Positions 1 through 9,218 are shown, numbered from the stretch's first letter. The stretch: 64,000 nucleotides of DNA from Paludibacteraceae bacterium (GCA_017479885.1 JAFVBR010000005.1:1-64000), one strand, 5' to 3'. Notes: generated by a model from the sequence alone, not told the origin. Program-made: numbers and translations.

Positions 1-23
1 GCCGTGGTTTTTTGCGTCTGTTT

Positions 24-1286
24 TTATTGAATGTCTTGTACGAGTCTTACTGCAAGTTTGTTGTAGCGTTGTGTGCTGTCGGCAGGTTCAATCTCGCGGA
101 GGCTGAAAAATGCTTCGTAACAATAAGTTATATATGCTGTGGCACTTGCAGTCCAATAGCCTCTGCTTGGTGCAACGAGGCTGCCGTTGAAAGGAAGGAA
201 AACAGCACCTGCAGCCTCCATCTTACGCCATTGGGCACGAGTATAGATATTGTCGTTATTATGGCTGTTCTCACTGAAATATAAGCCTTTGGTGCTTCCG
301 TATAGAGCATAGTCTTGCCACGTCCAGCCAGTTTCCAATATAGAGCGGAAACTTGTTCCCGCCGGTTGAATCCAGTTGTCAGGAAGCAACACAAAACCAT
401 AGATTTCATACCAATCGGGGTTGGCTACATGCAGTACATTGTCAATACGGCATACTCCCATTTTCTGTGGAGCGTCCATACGATTGAGCAGCAGGTATTG
501 CCACTCGCCCACGCCTAATGTGCGCCAGCGAGGTGAATTGCTTGCACGGTAAATGTCGTAGTTGCCCCACTCATTGTAAATGTAGTACTCATTGACATCT
601 TTTATTGCTTTCCACGGCTCATCGCCCGTTCCCCAACCGAATAGGTCAATCCAACCGCCGTAGGTGGACGAGGCATCGTCGTTATTGGACTTCTCACCAC
701 CTACATAAACATTACCCATATTGTCATCCCCCACTATATCCTGCTGATGTGTTGCGAAGCGGTAGGTGTTGGAACTTGCCTGATATTGCAAGTTGCCCTG
801 CGAGAAATGCACTCTCTTTGAGGGACCGACTGAGAAAATACCCGGCAGACGACCGTGGTCGCTGATGCCTTCGCCGTCATCCTCTTCGGGAGTGGTGTAG
901 TTGCTGCGGGTTACTTTCACTTTTCTTACACCTTTTTTATCGCGGAAAGTGAGGATGCCGACACCTTCATAGCCTTCGTCAACGCGAATATTGGCTACGG
1001 TAAAGATTCCTTTCGCTTTTTTCGGAGAAATATTGAGCCACGACTGATCAGACTCAACTGTCCAATTCTGGTCGCCTCCGTTCTGAACATCAAACATAGC
1101 GTAACCGCCTTTCAGCGTGAACTTGAATTCATCTTGTGAGAAAACAAAATTCGGACTTTGTTTGGAGTTGTCCGTTCCGCCTGAATTATCAGGATTGTCA
1201 GGCGTGTTGTTCGGTTGTGAAGTGCATCCACCCGCTATGATGACCATAAGCATAACTGCATTACTTAAAATGCAAATTTTCAGCAA
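24..1286 (-). CDS. BACON-domain lipoprotein, paralogue A
   Basis: Predicted exported lipoprotein of unknown ligand. Visible parts are an N-terminal hydrophobic stretch ending in a lipobox (IIAGGC, Cys21), a linker rich in N, D, P and S, one BACON-type beta domain (about residues 48-130), and a C-terminal domain of about 270 residues beginning FSVGPSKRVHFSQGNLQY and ending VRLVQDIQ. The same C-terminal domain occurs in the proteins at 30275-32000 and 46654-48027 and resembles the FISUMP/DUF1566-like domain common in Bacteroidales surface lipoproteins. The start is problematic. The only start giving a full lipoprotein signal is TTG at 1286; the first in-frame ATG (1253) leaves nine residues before the lipid cysteine and no positive charge. 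The gene begins 30 bases after the terminator of the upstream gene, and a TATTTTTG box overlaps the TTG. The N-terminus may be mis-started or damaged. Reading frame is certain; function is not. Confidence 0.75.
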   Translation of the reverse strand: MLKICILSNAVMLMVIIAGGCTSQPNNTPDNPDNSGGTDNSKQSPNFVFSQDEFKFTLKGGYAMFDVQNGGDQNWTVESDQSWLNISPKKAKGIFTVANIRVDEGYEGVGILTFRDKKGVRKVKVTRSNYTTPEEDDGEGISDHGRLPGIFSVGPSKRVHFSQGNLQYQASSNTYRFATHQQDIVGDDNMGNVYVGGEKSNNDDASSTYGGWIDLFGWGTGDEPWKAIKDVNEYYIYNEWGNYDIYRASNSPRWRTLGVGEWQYLLLNRMDAPQKMGVCRIDNVLHVANPDWYEIYGFVLLPDNWIQPAGTSFRSILETGWTWQDYALYGSTKGLYFSENSHNNDNIYTRAQWRKMEAAGAVFLPFNGSLVAPSRGYWTASATAYITYCYEAFFSLREIEPADSTQRYNKLAVRLVQDIQ

Positions 1287-1315
1287 AAATAATAGAAATA
1301 ATTGGGATTCTTCCT

Positions 1316-1365
1316 AAAAAAGCCATTAATTATTCGTCAGTTTTGGCTGATGAATAATTGATGGC
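1316..1365 (-). terminator. intrinsic terminator of the T9SS-cargo gene
   Basis: A 19-base stem (1322-1340 with 1347-1365; two non-Watson-Crick pairs) with a six-base loop is followed on the minus strand by six T (1321-1316). It lies 57 bases after the stop of 1422-2948 and immediately before the lipoprotein gene ending at 24, so that lipoprotein probably needs its own promoter or read-through. Confidence 0.85.
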
Positions 1366-1421
1366 AGTGTTAAATAATTGCTAACAGTGTTTAATACATC
1401 CCTTGCGGGATGAGCGTGCTA

Positions 1422-2948
1422 TTAGCGTACGGATATTTTCTGTACTTGTTTTCCTGCGCGGAGGATGTATGTACCTTGCGGCAGGTTGTTTTTAAGCGAT
1501 GTTACATCTTGTCCTGCAACATTGAAGATGCGTACTTCGGGGTTGAGAAGCAGGTTTTGGTCGTCTGCGCTGATGAGTTCGAGAGCGTCAGCCTTAGGTG
1601 TACCGATTACCACTTTGTCTGCAATATCGTTGCCTTTGTTGTCAACAATCAGACCTTTTACTATGATTGCGCCTTCGGGTTCGAGTATTTCGCAGTCGGT
1701 CAAATTCAACTCTTTCAAGCCACTGACAACAGCCTTTGTGGTAGCCTCAAGTGTAAGGTTCGACTTGTTGATATTAACAGCAATCGATTGGTCGTTGCGA
1801 CCATAAATGTCGTAGCCGTCACCCTTGATGGAAACGGTGGTGTTGTCGATGTTGAGTATGCAGTTTTCAGCAAGGTCGATGCCATAGTGGCTGTCAGCGA
1901 TGATGTCAAGACTACCGTTGCCTGTGATGTTCAGGGTGCTGTTCTTAACATTGCTGAAACCTTGTTTTTGTGCGTGCAGCACATTTTTGCCAACGAGTTC
2001 GACGGTTACATTAGCATTACCGGAAACTGACATACCATAGTCGCTGAAGTCCGGCTCGATGGTGGCATTTTCCATACGCAGGGTGCTTGTTTCTTTGTCG
2101 TAACTTACATGTCCTGCTTTGATTATCTCCGGGAACCAAGCCTCAAGATTAGCGGCATTGATGCTGTTGATACGGATTTTCTTGGTGATGAGCAGGCCGG
2201 ATGTTTCCCATTCGATGCGGTCGAATAAAAGGCGACCTTTAACAGGCTCTTCGTTTACAACCACTTGTCCGCCTGAAATTTGTGCGCCGGCAGGCTCTGC
2301 AATGGCGATTTGGCTTTCGCACGTGATAGAAGCAAACTTGTTGTATTCTTCATTGGCGATTACTGCTTCGGAGGCTGCACTGTTGAGTTCCAAACGGCTG
2401 TCTTTTTTGATGTACAGTTTCGGATTCGAACTTTCGTCGCCGTAGAGAGCAGAACCTTTCTTCGAGTTGATGGCTACATTGACGCGGTCAAGAGTCATGG
2501 TGGTGTTCTTGCCCATCATATAAACGCCATCTCCGGAGTTGATAGTCAATGAGGCTACATATCCCATCTCGTGCAAATTCGAATTCTCGCAAACGAAAGT
2601 AATGGAAGATTGGCTTACGATAGCAGGCATATTGGCATTAGCCGCACTGCCTGCAGAGATAACATTGTCGCCAATGAGTTTGATTGTTACTTTGTCGGTA
2701 GAGTTACCTTCGATATAGATCAACTTGGCATCCTTGGAACTTGTTCCGCCTTCGATAACGACATTTGAGAATGTCAGTTCCGAACCGGTCCAATAGATGG
2801 TTCCTTCTATCAAGAAGTCAAGTTCGTCGGCAACATAAACCGAACCATGTGCGGGGTCAAGAGTTGTTCCGCAAATTGTTACTGCGTTTTCAGCAGTCAG
2901 CGACATTGCACCAATGAGTGCGAATGTAAAGAATAATAATTTCTTCAT
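1422..2948 (-). CDS. secreted beta-helix-like protein with T9SS sorting domain
   Basis: Predicted cargo of the type IX secretion system. It has a signal peptide (about residues 1-19, MKKLLFFTF onward), a long body of short beta strands with repeated G, N, D and T turns (for example KVTIKLIGDNVI and ITINSGDG-like stretches), and a C-terminal type A sorting domain of about 70 residues (VRIFNVAGQDV, then LPQGTYILRAG and KISVR). The body resembles right-handed beta-helix or carbohydrate-binding (DUF4353-like) proteins, but I do not recognise a catalytic motif. The sorting domain normally directs passage through the outer membrane and attachment to surface lipopolysaccharide. The gene is preceded by an unusually long leader (about 295 bases) with a hairpin and a C11 tract, and is followed by a strong terminator. 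The sorting domain is confident; the body is not identified. Confidence 0.85.
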   Translation of the reverse strand: MKKLLFFTFALIGAMSLTAENAVTICGTTLDPAHGSVYVADELDFLIEGTIYWTGSELTFSNVVIEGGTSSKDAKLIYIEGNSTDKVTIKLIGDNVISAGSAANANMPAIVSQSSITFVCENSNLHEMGYVASLTINSGDGVYMMGKNTTMTLDRVNVAINSKKGSALYGDESSNPKLYIKKDSRLELNSAASEAVIANEEYNKFASITCESQIAIAEPAGAQISGGQVVVNEEPVKGRLLFDRIEWETSGLLITKKIRINSINAANLEAWFPEIIKAGHVSYDKETSTLRMENATIEPDFSDYGMSVSGNANVTVELVGKNVLHAQKQGFSNVKNSTLNITGNGSLDIIADSHYGIDLAENCILNIDNTTVSIKGDGYDIYGRNDQSIAVNINKSNLTLEATTKAVVSGLKELNLTDCEILEPEGAIIVKGLIVDNKGNDIADKVVIGTPKADALELISADDQNLLLNPEVRIFNVAGQDVTSLKNNLPQGTYILRAGKQVQKISVR

Positions 2949-3036
2949 AGTTAGAAAATCAGTTAGTTAATAATTTAGTTAATTAATTGGTTGATTATTT
3001 GTTATAAAAATTATCAAGGAATATAAAAAACGGCAA

Positions 3037-3069
3037 CAGCGGTGTCAGGCTTATTGTCCGACACCGCTG
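3037..3069 (-). other. leader hairpin of the T9SS-cargo gene
   Basis: Ten-base perfect inverted repeat (3037-3046 with 3060-3069), extended inward past one bulged base by a GG/CC pair. It lies in the predicted 5' leader, about 90 bases before the ATG at 2948. The leader of 46654-48027 has a hairpin in the same place that also starts CAGC and ends GCTG but has a different stem sequence. Confidence 0.6.
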
Positions 3070-3154
3070 ATAGCAGTATGGTAAATGTTACACGAAGACA
3101 ACTCCGTTGCTTTATGCAACAGGCTTGCCCCGTTTGAAATCAAAATTTGTGTTC

Positions 3155-3165
3155 GGGGGGGGGGG
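3155..3165 (-). repeat. C11 homopolymer in leader (slippage-prone)
   Basis: Eleven G on the plus strand, read as C11 in the leader of 1422-2948, about 80 bases after the predicted transcription start and followed on the plus strand by TAATT. A nine-base equivalent, also followed by TAATT, is at 48181-48189. Tracts this long change length readily during replication, and during sequencing. Confidence 0.9.
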
Positions 3166-3250
3166 TAATTGTTTGATTATTAGCCATTTGTAGTTGTTTG
3201 CTTTATTGTTTTAAATGCCAAATATCGTTGATTTCTCATTATTTATACTG

Positions 3251-3282
3251 CAAATATACAAAATAATATTTATTTTTCCAAA
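3251..3282 (-). promoter_or_regulatory. promoter of the T9SS-cargo gene
   Basis: Minus-strand TTTG (3282-3279), 20 bases, TATATTTG (3258-3251): an excellent match to the Bacteroidetes primary sigma consensus. Transcription would start near 3244, giving a leader of about 295 bases. In the rest of the 650-base gap (2949-3598) I see an imperfect 18-base palindrome near 3415-3432 of unknown meaning and no open reading frame worth calling. Confidence 0.8.
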
Positions 3283-3517
3283 TTCAGACAAAAAAATCTA
3301 CTATTAGAAACCTATATTATTGTCGTTGCAGCCAGAGTTGCAATACCGGATACGAAAATACTATGGTTTAATCAGTTATATATTATTCTGCTTTGCGGTT
3401 TACTAAACGGTGGTCCACTATGTAGTGAACTTTAACGAAAAAAATACAACAATTATTTGAGATATACAAATATAAATCGACATTTAATGCCAAATATAGA
3501 GGTTTTTTCCAAAAAAA

Positions 3518-3549
3518 TTTGCTTTTGCATAAAAAAATACTTAAATTTG
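3518..3549 (+). promoter_or_regulatory. promoter of the alpha-glucan operon
   Basis: TTTG (3518-3521), 20 bases, TAAATTTG (3542-3549), with a predicted start near 3556 and about 43 bases of leader to the ATG at 3599. No other promoter of this quality precedes the three genes that follow, so they are probably one transcript. Confidence 0.75.
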
Positions 3550-3598
3550 CACAAGTATATTTAATTTTGCGGGAATGTTTAGAAATTCCCTTTTAACC

Positions 3599-4657
3599 AT
3601 GAAAAACTATCTCCTTGTTATGGCAGGGGGTATTGGCAGTCGTTTTTGGCCGGTGTCAAGCGAGCAGTACCCTAAGCAGTTCCTCGATTTCTTAGGAACG
3701 GGAATGTCGCTCTTGCAGCAGACAATACATCGTTTTGAAGGAATAGTCGAACACGAGAATATCTTTATCCTTACCAACGAACGATACAAAACCATTGTGC
3801 TTGACCAACTCGGTTGGATCAAGCCCTCGCAGATATTGTGTGAACCCGTTAGACGCAATACCGCGCCATGCATTGCTTACGCCGTTGAGAGAATCAAGAC
3901 CTTATGTGGCGATGCTAATATCATCGTCTCGCCCGCCGACCATCTTGTACTAAATGTGAAAGAGTTTCAGCGAGTTGTTAGCAAGGGATTGGATTTTATA
4001 GAAAAGAACGACGCACTACTGACACTTGGTATGAAACCAACAAGACCTGAAACAGGGTATGGGTATATTCAGTTCCACAAAGAGGATGCTGATGAAAAGG
4101 AATGTCAAAGTGAAATCTGTAAGGTGCTGAAGTTTACAGAAAAACCTAATCTCGAGAAAGCAATGGCATTTCTTAAAGAAGGCAATTTCCTGTGGAATGC
4201 AGGTATTTTCCTTTGGCGACTGAAAACTATTGATAAGGCAATAAGTGATTATATTCCTGAGTTATACGACAAACTGCAAACCGTCAAACAATGGATGGGA
4301 ACTACAAAAGAAAACGAAAGGATTAAAGAGTTATTCCCTTCATTACCTGATATTTCAGTCGATTATGGCATATTGGAGAAAGCCGACAACATATATGTTT
4401 TGCCGGCAGACTTCGGTTGGTCGGATGTTGGTACTTGGGGTTCGCTGTTCCAACTTCGCAGTCGGGACGATAACAACAATACCGCTACTCCAAACGACAA
4501 TGTAAAGTTCTTTAACGCCTCCGGGAATATTGTACATTTGAGCACTTTGAAAAATGCTGTTATTGAGGGACTTAATGATTATATCGTGGCAGAAGCCGAC
4601 GGCACACTACTTATTTGCAGTTTGAAAAATGAGCAGGAGATAAAGCATTTCCACTAA
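3599..4657 (+). CDS. manC: mannose-1-phosphate guanylyltransferase
   Basis: Transfers GMP from GTP to mannose 1-phosphate, giving GDP-mannose for glycan synthesis in the cytoplasm. The N-terminus carries the nucleotidyltransferase signature GGIGSRFWPVS with PKQF shortly after; FTEKP and WNAGIFLW follow, all typical of the family. At 352 residues it is the short form, without the C-terminal cupin isomerase domain of bifunctional enzymes. I chose ATG 3599 (MKNYLLVMAGG) because family members start just before this motif; an in-frame ATG at 3575 would add eight residues and lies closer to the promoter. It heads an operon otherwise devoted to alpha-glucan metabolism, a common Bacteroidales arrangement whose logic is unclear to me. 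Confidence 0.92.
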   Translation: MKNYLLVMAGGIGSRFWPVSSEQYPKQFLDFLGTGMSLLQQTIHRFEGIVEHENIFILTNERYKTIVLDQLGWIKPSQILCEPVRRNTAPCIAYAVERIKTLCGDANIIVSPADHLVLNVKEFQRVVSKGLDFIEKNDALLTLGMKPTRPETGYGYIQFHKEDADEKECQSEICKVLKFTEKPNLEKAMAFLKEGNFLWNAGIFLWRLKTIDKAISDYIPELYDKLQTVKQWMGTTKENERIKELFPSLPDISVDYGILEKADNIYVLPADFGWSDVGTWGSLFQLRSRDDNNNTATPNDNVKFFNASGNIVHLSTLKNAVIEGLNDYIVAEADGTLLICSLKNEQEIKHFH

Positions 4658-4694
4658 ACAGAATCTTAAATAAATTATCAATAAACAATCAATC

Positions 4695-6662
4695 ATGGCA
4701 TACTTAACCTTTGATAAAGCCTTACTGACGAACCTTGACCGCTCGCTCAGCAAGGAGATTATCCGAACTAATAGGGCAGGTGCTTATAATAGCAGTACGC
4801 TTGTGGATTGCAACACACGCAAATACCACGGACAGTTGGTTTTGCCGTTGCCGGAACTGGGCGAAGACAATTATGTGCTTCTCTCAAGTCTTGACGAGAC
4901 TGTTATACAGCATGGTGCAGAGTTCAATCTCGGTCTGCACAAGTATGGTGAGAACACCTTCAACCCTAATGGTCATAAGTATATCCGCGAGTTTGAAAGC
5001 GATGTGATTAGCACTACTACCTATCGTGTCGGCGGTGTCATTCTTCGCAAAGAACGCTTACTCGTGAGTTTTGAACCCCGTGTGCTTTTCCGCTACACAC
5101 TACTCGAGGCGCACTCGCCTACCACATTGCGTTTCCGTCCGTTCCTTGCTTTCCGTAGCACCAACGAACTGACACACGAGAACTCGTTGGCACGGACTGA
5201 CTATGAGGCTTGTCGTAATGGCGCTTCTTTCCAACTTTATGACGCCTTCCCGCATCTGTTCGTACAGATATCCAAACAGGCGGATTATCACCACGAACCG
5301 CTGTGGTACAAGGGTATTGAATACCCAAAAGAGCAAGAAAGAGGTTTTGCTTACAAAGAAGACCTGCTTGTGCCCGGGTATTTGGAAATACCGATAAAGA
5401 AAGGCGAATCGATCATCGTCTCTGCCGGTATAACAGAAGTTGCGCCCACCTCACTCAAACGCATGTGGGACAAAGAGACAGAGCGACGCATTGATAAGAA
5501 CAGCATGTTTGCTTGGCTTCGCAACTCCGCTTCGCAGTTCTATAAGCGTGAAGGCGAACAATGTCATCTCCTTGCCGGTTATCCATGGTTTAAGGCAAGT
5601 GCAAGAGAAGAGTTCTTCTCACTGCCCGCTTGTACGCTCGGTATAGGACGCGAAGAGTATTGGGACGCTATTATGAACAAAACAGCCCTTGCCGAAGTAC
5701 GAGCCTTCCTTGAGACTGACTACTCACGCATCCGTCTGCAAGGTATGGACGAGCCGGATGTGCTGCTGTGGTTCATTCGGGCGATACAGCAATATGCTGA
5801 ATATCATTCACTTTTAGAGGCAGCCAAACTCTATGGCACTTTCTGTGCGGACATAGTTGATTTTATTCGCCGTCAGCAACACCCGCGTATGTTCTTGCAT
5901 GCTAACGGACTTTTGTATGTCGATGGCACACAACGACCTGCCACTTGGATGAATGCTATGGAAGACGGGCGACCAATAACTCCGCGTACAGGCTATGTGG
6001 TTGAGATAAACGCACTTTGGTACAACGCTTTGTGCTTTACAGCCGCTGTATTAAGAGAACTTAACCAACTGCACGAAGCCGATCTGCTTGAGTATCAGGC
6101 AGGACTGACGAAGAAATCGTTTGTAGATACCTTCTGGAACGGCTATTACTTGTACGACTATGTGGTTGATACCTACCAGAACCGTGAAGTTCGTCCGAGT
6201 CAGATTTGGGCTGCCGCATTGCCTTTCACCCCGCTTACAAGAAAGCAAGTTCAGGCTGTTGTGAATATATGTACCAAAGAGCTGCTGACTCCTCGCGGAC
6301 TGCGTACTATATCGCCAAAGAGTGGTGAGTACCGCCCTGTATACATAGGTGGTCAGTTGGAGCGCGACCGCAACTTCCATAACGGACCCGTCTGGCCATG
6401 TACTATAGCCGCATATACTCGTGCTTATCTCAATCTTTACGGACACTCCGGCTTAGGTTTCCTTGAGCGTATGCTTGTAGGCTTCGAGGTGGAGATGACC
6501 GAACTCACTGTCGGTACGCTCAACGAACTCTACGACGGCAACCCGCCATATAAGGGACACGGCGGTATGAGTTATGCGCCAAGTGTGGCTGCTGTAGTGG
6601 AAGTGATAAATATGATTAACGAACAAAAGCGTGAGGACGCTCAAAAAGAAGATACATTATGA
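4695..6662 (+). CDS. glycogen debranching enzyme (amylo-alpha-1,6-glucosidase)
   Basis: Hydrolyses alpha-1,6 branch points of glycogen or imported alpha-glucans. The N-terminal beta-rich domain (about residues 1-270, with TRKYHGQLVLPLP) is followed by the (alpha/alpha)6-barrel catalytic domain. Family motifs seen are DEPDVLLWFIRAIQQY, TWMNA, PRTGYVVEINALWYNAL and NGPVWPCTIAAY. There is no signal peptide, so it acts in the cytoplasm. The length of 655 residues fits the bacterial GDE family. The last four bases (ATGA) overlap the start of the next gene, indicating translational coupling with the glycosyltransferase. Confidence 0.92.
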   Translation: MAYLTFDKALLTNLDRSLSKEIIRTNRAGAYNSSTLVDCNTRKYHGQLVLPLPELGEDNYVLLSSLDETVIQHGAEFNLGLHKYGENTFNPNGHKYIREFESDVISTTTYRVGGVILRKERLLVSFEPRVLFRYTLLEAHSPTTLRFRPFLAFRSTNELTHENSLARTDYEACRNGASFQLYDAFPHLFVQISKQADYHHEPLWYKGIEYPKEQERGFAYKEDLLVPGYLEIPIKKGESIIVSAGITEVAPTSLKRMWDKETERRIDKNSMFAWLRNSASQFYKREGEQCHLLAGYPWFKASAREEFFSLPACTLGIGREEYWDAIMNKTALAEVRAFLETDYSRIRLQGMDEPDVLLWFIRAIQQYAEYHSLLEAAKLYGTFCADIVDFIRRQQHPRMFLHANGLLYVDGTQRPATWMNAMEDGRPITPRTGYVVEINALWYNALCFTAAVLRELNQLHEADLLEYQAGLTKKSFVDTFWNGYYLYDYVVDTYQNREVRPSQIWAAALPFTPLTRKQVQAVVNICTKELLTPRGLRTISPKSGEYRPVYIGGQLERDRNFHNGPVWPCTIAAYTRAYLNLYGHSGLGFLERMLVGFEVEMTELTVGTLNELYDGNPPYKGHGGMSYAPSVAAVVEVINMINEQKREDAQKEDTL

Positions 6663-7915
6663 AAGCTTTAATGTTTGGTTGGGAATTTCCCCCTCATATA
6701 CTCGGTGGCTTGGGTACCGCAAGTTATGGTCTGACTCGTGGTATGGCAGGGCAACCGGATATGCAGATAACTTTCGTTATCCCGAAACCTTGGGGCGACG
6801 AAGATCAGAGTTTTTTGCGCATCATAGGGGCTAACAGCGTCCCTATTGTATGGAAAGACAATGATTATAATTTTGTGCGTGAGCGTATGCAGGGCAAAAT
6901 GACCCCCGAGGAATACTATCACCTGCGTGACGGTATCCACTATGACTATCGCCGTATCGGAACCGACGCTCTCGGATGCGTGCAGTTCTCAGGTCGCTAC
7001 CCCGACAATCTTATTGAAGAGATAGGCAACTACGAGGCTGTGGCAAGCGTGCTTGCACATTCGCTCGATTTTGATATTATCCACTCGCACGACTGGCTCA
7101 CCTATCCCGCAGGTGTGTTTGCAAAGCATATATCAGGCAAACCGCTTGTTATACATGTCCACGCTACCGATTTCGACCGCTCGCGTGGTAATGTCAACCC
7201 TACAGTTTATGCTATCGAGAAACGCGGTATGGACGAGGCTGACCATATAATGTGCGTTAGTAACCTTACCCGTCAGACAGTCATAGATAAGTACGGACAG
7301 AACCCTGCAAAGGTAAGCACCGTACATAATGCTGTTGAACCTTTGGCTCATCCCGAAGAGTTTGTCAAACACCCGCGTAAGGACAAACTTGTTACTTTCC
7401 TTGGGCGTATAACCATGCAGAAAGGTCCTGAGTTCTTCGTTGAGGCTGCTGCGCGTGTGCTCGCCAAAACCAAAGGTGTGCGCTTCGTTATGGCCGGTTC
7501 GGGCGATAAGATGCAAGAGATGATCGACCTTGCCGCCAAGCGCGGTATTGCCGACCGCTTCCATTTCCCGGGTTTCATGCGTGGAAAACAGGTGCAAGAG
7601 ATGCTTGCCGAGAGCGATGTATATATTATGCCGTCGGTCAGCGAACCTTTCGGTATATCGCCTCTTGAGGCTATGCAAGTAGGTTGTCCGAGTATCATTT
7701 CCCATCAGTCAGGTTGCGCAGAGATACTCACACACGCCATCAAGACCGACTACTGGGACATTGACGCTATGGCTGACGCTATCTACGCTATCGTTAAGTA
7801 TCCGGCTATGTATAAGTCGCTGTCAGAACTCGGAAGGGAAGAAGTGAATAATATAAAATGGTACGATGCCGGCTTGAAGGTGCGTGCTATATACGATAAA
7901 GTGTTACACCGTTAA
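6659..7915 (+). CDS. GT4-type glycosyltransferase, probable alpha-glucan synthase
   Basis: GT-B fold glycosyltransferase. The N-terminus (MFGWEFPPHILGGLGTASYG) has the glycine-rich acceptor loop of glycogen/starch synthase-like enzymes; HSHDWLTYPAGVF follows, and the nucleotide-sugar half has VTFLGRITMQKGPEF and the EX7E-type stretch EPFGISPLEAMQ. It overlaps the debranching enzyme gene by four bases and is followed after 13 bases by a GH57 gene; this trio is a recurring Bacteroidales module. From that context I infer synthesis of storage glycogen. The donor (ADP- or UDP-glucose) cannot be told from sequence alone. No signal peptide or membrane segment. Confidence 0.85.
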   Translation: MKALMFGWEFPPHILGGLGTASYGLTRGMAGQPDMQITFVIPKPWGDEDQSFLRIIGANSVPIVWKDNDYNFVRERMQGKMTPEEYYHLRDGIHYDYRRIGTDALGCVQFSGRYPDNLIEEIGNYEAVASVLAHSLDFDIIHSHDWLTYPAGVFAKHISGKPLVIHVHATDFDRSRGNVNPTVYAIEKRGMDEADHIMCVSNLTRQTVIDKYGQNPAKVSTVHNAVEPLAHPEEFVKHPRKDKLVTFLGRITMQKGPEFFVEAAARVLAKTKGVRFVMAGSGDKMQEMIDLAAKRGIADRFHFPGFMRGKQVQEMLAESDVYIMPSVSEPFGISPLEAMQVGCPSIISHQSGCAEILTHAIKTDYWDIDAMADAIYAIVKYPAMYKSLSELGREEVNNIKWYDAGLKVRAIYDKVLHR

Positions 7916-7928
7916 TTCTTAATGACTT

Positions 7929-9212
7929 ATGAAAAATATCGTTTTTTGTTTTCAAATGCATGCCCCTTATCGCCTGAAACGCTATCGTTTCTTTGACATT
8001 GGGCAAGACCACTACTACTACGATGATATGCTCACCGAAGAAAAAGTAAATCATCTTGTTGAGCAATCGTATATGCCTTTGTGCCAGACTATTAAAGAGA
8101 TGGTACAGATATCCAACGGCAAGTTCCGTTGTGCTCTATCTATCAATGGTATGACCCTTGAGATGTTCCAACAGTTCGCACCTGAGATGATTGACATCCT
8201 GCGTGAGTTGGCACAAACCAAATCAGTCGAGTTTGTCAGCACTCCCTATGCGTATAGTTTTGCCGCTATCCGCAACGAGAACGAGTTTGAGGACCAACTG
8301 AAGATGGAAAATCAGATTTTGCAAGACCTGCTCGGCGTCAAGGCTACTACCGTTTGGAATACCGAACTGCTCTATTCCGACGATATCGCAGCTCATATCT
8401 ACAAACTTGGTTATAAGGCCGTTATGACCGAGGGCGCTAAGCATATCCTCAGTTGGAAGTCGCCTAACTATGTGTATAACGCACCGACAGCTCCAAAACT
8501 GAAAGTGCTGCTTCGTAATGGCAATCTATCCGACGAGTTGGCTTTCCATTTCTCTGATTATAAATGGTATAACTACCCGATTGACGCACCTAAGTTCGCC
8601 GACGAGATTTTATCTCTGCCCGAGGAAGAACAGGTTATCAACATCTGGCTTGGTGCCGAGACTTTTGGTCTTCGTCAGCCTGCCAATACGGGTATATTCG
8701 AGTTCTTGAAGGCTTTGCCGTATTTTGTTTTCGAGCGTAATATGCTGTTTGCTACCCCTCAAGATGTTGCTAAAATGCCGGCTTCGGCAGAAGTGCTTGT
8801 GCCTGATGCTATCACATGGGCAGGCGAGAGCAAAGGTCTGTCGGTTTATGAGGGCAACGATCTGCAACACGAGGCTATCGAGAAACTCTATCAGGTGGCA
8901 GAACGCGTTCGTATGTGCCAAGACAAGCGTCTGCGTCGCGACGGGCTTCAACTGCAGGATATCTCGCATTTCCACTTTATGAACCATATCGACCAAGCAG
9001 ATACCAACTACGAGTCGGCATACGATGCGTTTATCAACTATATGAATGTCCTCTCCGACTTCCTGCTTTTGGTTGACGAGCAGTACCCCACTACAATCGA
9101 GAACGAGGAGTTGAACGAACTCTTGAAAACCATCAACAATCAGGAAAAAGAGATTGCACAACTCGAAAACGAACTCAAGAAAGCCCGTTCGAAAAAGAAA
9201 AAAGAAGAATAA
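7929..9212 (+). CDS. glycoside hydrolase family 57
   Basis: Alpha-glucan-acting enzyme of family GH57 (amylase, glucanotransferase or branching activities). The N-terminus (FCFQMHAPYRLKRYRFFDIG) contains the family HxP-like segment, TTVWNTELLYSDDIA matches the catalytic nucleophile region (Glu after Asn-Thr), and WAGESKGLSVYEGNDLQHEA follows. The last 35 residues form a short charged coiled coil (NNQEKEIAQLENELKKA) and a lysine-rich tail. No signal peptide. It is the last gene of the alpha-glucan operon and ends six bases from the convergent DUF4270 gene, with no clear terminator between them. Confidence 0.9.
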   Translation: MKNIVFCFQMHAPYRLKRYRFFDIGQDHYYYDDMLTEEKVNHLVEQSYMPLCQTIKEMVQISNGKFRCALSINGMTLEMFQQFAPEMIDILRELAQTKSVEFVSTPYAYSFAAIRNENEFEDQLKMENQILQDLLGVKATTVWNTELLYSDDIAAHIYKLGYKAVMTEGAKHILSWKSPNYVYNAPTAPKLKVLLRNGNLSDELAFHFSDYKWYNYPIDAPKFADEILSLPEEEQVINIWLGAETFGLRQPANTGIFEFLKALPYFVFERNMLFATPQDVAKMPASAEVLVPDAITWAGESKGLSVYEGNDLQHEAIEKLYQVAERVRMCQDKRLRRDGLQLQDISHFHFMNHIDQADTNYESAYDAFINYMNVLSDFLLLVDEQYPTTIENEELNELLKTINNQEKEIAQLENELKKARSKKKKEE

Positions 9213-9218
9213 AACCAA

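Noticed and set aside
3405..3440. Regulatory operator near 3415-3432 (imperfect palindrome GTcCACTAtgTAGTGaAC)
   Set aside because: It is imperfect, lies about 170 bases before the glucan operon promoter elements, and has no second copy in the window; too little support to call.
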